Origin: Chloroflexota bacterium
Lineage (GTDB): Bacteria > Chloroflexota > Dehalococcoidia > GIF9 > UBA5629
Direction of reading: 5' to 3'
Assembly (NCBI GenBank): GCA_016875875.1
Contig: VGOP01000009.1
Span: 1-64,000, forward strand
Length of the DNA stretch: 64,000 bases
Below the pieces are notes generated by a model. It was not told where the DNA came from. It saw only the letters and a list, made by a program, of their open reading frames with translations, and ran no database searches. Below, one piece after another: positions 62,600-64,000 of this stretch (position 1 is its first letter; each line of letters begins with the position of its first letter). A program made the position numbers and the translations under genes.

Positions 62600-64000
62600 T
62601 CAAGCCTTCGTGGTCCCCTCGCCTGTCAGCTTCAAATGCAATTCATCGAGCTGGGCTTGAGACACCGGAGACGGTGAATCGCTCATCACATCTATGGCGC
62701 TCTGGTTCTTGGGAAAGGCGATCACCTCTCTGATGTTATCCGCCCCTGCCAGCAGCATCACCACGCGGTCGATACCCGGCGCAATACCGCCATGAGGCGG
62801 TGCTCCGTAGTCGAATGCTTCCAGCATATGCCCGAACCGGGCTTCTATCTCCTCATCGCTGTAGCCGAGCAGGCGGAATACCTTCTGCTGCAACTCGCGA
62901 GTATGAATCCTGATGCTGCCGCTGGATAGCTCATAGCCGTTGCACACGATGTCGTAATGGCGCGCCCGCACCTTGGCTGGGTCGGTATCAAGAAGAGGTA
63001 TATCCTCTTCGCGCGGTGATGTAAACGGGTGGTGCATCGGCTCCCACAGCTTCGTTTCCTCATTCCAGTCCAGCAGCGGAAAGTCAACGACAAAGAAGAA
63101 AACCAGATGGTTCGGGTCGATCAGTCCCAGTCGGTGTCCCATCTCCCGCCGCAGCTCATCCAGCACCTTATCCACCATCTTGGTCTCGCCGGCCACGATT
63201 AGTATCAGGTCGCCAGCCTTAGCTTCAAATTTACGGACTATCTCTTTTAGCTGTTCCGTGGCCAGGTATTTGGCAGCTACCGATTTTACTTTTTCGGGAG
63301 TCAGTTGCTCCAGTTTGTCAAAACTGCCGGCAGGTAATGCTAATGTTATCAGCCCCTTGGCTCCGCAGGACTTTGCCAGCTCCGTCAGCTCTTCCAGCTG
63401 CTTATGGGAATAATCGGCGCAGCCAGGCAGGCATATACCTTTCACTTTGCCACCGCCCTGTATAGCGGACCGGAAAACGGCGAACTCGGATTCGGCGGCA
63501 ATTTTGGACAGGTCTCTTAATTCCAGCCCGAAGCGTATATCCGGCTTATCCGTGCCGTATCTCTCCATCGTTTCCGTAAAGGAAAGCCGTGGGAACGGCT
63601 TCAGCATCTTCATTTCCGGCTTAACCGTCTCCACCAGCGAGGTGAACATCTCTTCCAGCAGGCTGAGTATGTCTTCCTCATCGATAAAGCTCATCTCCAT
63701 ATCGAGCTGCGCAAACTCGGGCTGGCGGTCGGCTCGCAAGTCCTCATCGCGGAAGCAGCGGGCTATCTGGTAGTATTTCTCGAAGCCTGCCACCATCAAT
63801 AGCTGCTTGAGCTGCTGCGGTGACTGAGGCAGCGCGTAGAACTTGCCCGGATGTATGCGGCTGGGCACCAGGTAGTCACGGGCGCCTTCCGGTGTGCTCT
63901 TGAATAATATGGGCGTCTCAATCTCCACAAAGCCTTTGGCATCGAGGAAATCGCGCATAAATTTCTCCACCTTATGGCGAAGTATGATATTTTCTTTCAC
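62600..64000 (-). CDS. aspS: Aspartyl-tRNA synthetase (C-terminal 466 residues, runs off the window)
   Basis: The frame continues past 64000, so the N-terminal anticodon-binding OB fold and the true start are missing. Visible: class II motif 1 region KGFVEIETPIL, motif 2 FRDEDLRADRQPEFAQLDME, the bacterial GAD insert, and motif 3 GGIAPGIDRVVMLLAGADN. Charges tRNA-Asp (and tRNA-Asn if GatCAB is present). Terminator follows. Confidence 0.96.
   Translation of the reverse strand: MKENIILRHKVEKFMRDFLDAKGFVEIETPILFKSTPEGARDYLVPSRIHPGKFYALPQSPQQLKQLLMVAGFEKYYQIARCFRDEDLRADRQPEFAQLDMEMSFIDEEDILSLLEEMFTSLVETVKPEMKMLKPFPRLSFTETMERYGTDKPDIRFGLELRDLSKIAAESEFAVFRSAIQGGGKVKGICLPGCADYSHKQLEELTELAKSCGAKGLITLALPAGSFDKLEQLTPEKVKSVAAKYLATEQLKEIVRKFEAKAGDLILIVAGETKMVDKVLDELRREMGHRLGLIDPNHLVFFFVVDFPLLDWNEETKLWEPMHHPFTSPREEDIPLLDTDPAKVRARHYDIVCNGYELSSGSIRIHTRELQQKVFRLLGYSDEEIEARFGHMLEAFDYGAPPHGGIAPGIDRVVMLLAGADNIREVIAFPKNQSAIDVMSDSPSPVSQAQLDELHLKLTGEGTTKA

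Overview
The window reads as chromosomal DNA of an anaerobic bacterium, most likely a Chloroflexota of the Dehalococcoidia type. That placement is inference. It rests on LL-diaminopimelate aminotransferase (DapL) with DapF, an archaeal-type phosphoglycerate mutase (ApgM), a CooC nickel-insertion ATPase, two different 2-oxoacid:ferredoxin oxidoreductases, several ferredoxins, a sodium-pump decarboxylase beta subunit and an EhaR-like HAD protein, all beside ordinary bacterial housekeeping genes. No rRNA, CRISPR array or recognisable insertion sequence was found.

Region 1 (1-8000) is accessory. A three-gene same-strand cassette encodes (i) a SLOG-domain protein with two pairs of membrane helices (SLATT-like), (ii) a large protein with a ribokinase-like N-terminus, an AAA+ ATPase and two ryanodine-receptor (RyR) repeats, and (iii) a TIR protein whose long 28-residue-repeat coiled coil leads into a membrane helix, an FN3 domain and a PsbP-like domain. 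It has the composition of a nucleotide-sensing, NAD-depleting or membrane-targeting conflict system. A degraded copy of the RyR C-terminal coding sequence lies just after the TIR gene, so the locus has been rearranged. It is followed by a small two-helix membrane protein behind a strong promoter with a palindrome, and by an ATC-hydrolase-like gene.

Region 2 (8070-12460) is a visibly AT-rich four-gene operon: an epimerase, an acyl-CoA dehydrogenase lacking the usual catalytic glutamate, an acetoacetate-decarboxylase-like protein and a normal acyl-CoA dehydrogenase. Region 3 (12729-23608, minus strand) holds a TM2 protein, trxB, a Xer recombinase, and a long, tightly overlapped operon cooC-pgk-apgM-tpiA-miaA-dapF-dapL-hflX-ferredoxin.

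Region 4 (23768-38490, mostly plus) carries tyrA-aroA-gmk, ybeY (minus), tRNA-Ser(GCT), a CoA-transferase, an SDR, miaB, nadB, ridA, an FrhB-like protein with iorA-iorB, and lexA followed by a stand-alone DUF6504-like protein and a zinc-ribbon protein. Region 5 (38712-51309, minus) holds an isochorismatase-like hydrolase, tRNA-Pro, a 2-oxoacid:ferredoxin oxidoreductase operon fused by gene order to NuoE/NuoF/NuoG-like subunits and led by tRNA-Arg, then a cation/proton antiporter, a P2-type ATPase and the beta and tiny gamma subunits of a Na+-translocating decarboxylase.

Region 6 (51447-64000) has two tandem tRNA-Ser genes, then dprA-topA-aroQ-pepQ-efp, a PHP phosphoesterase, a formyltransferase, an EhaR-like HAD protein and a PfkB kinase on the plus strand. 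On the minus strand are tig-clpP, a rho-independent terminator, and aspS running off the window edge. The metabolic genes fit together as ferredoxin-based 2-oxoacid oxidation, an electron route to NAD(H), and sodium or proton circuits at the membrane.
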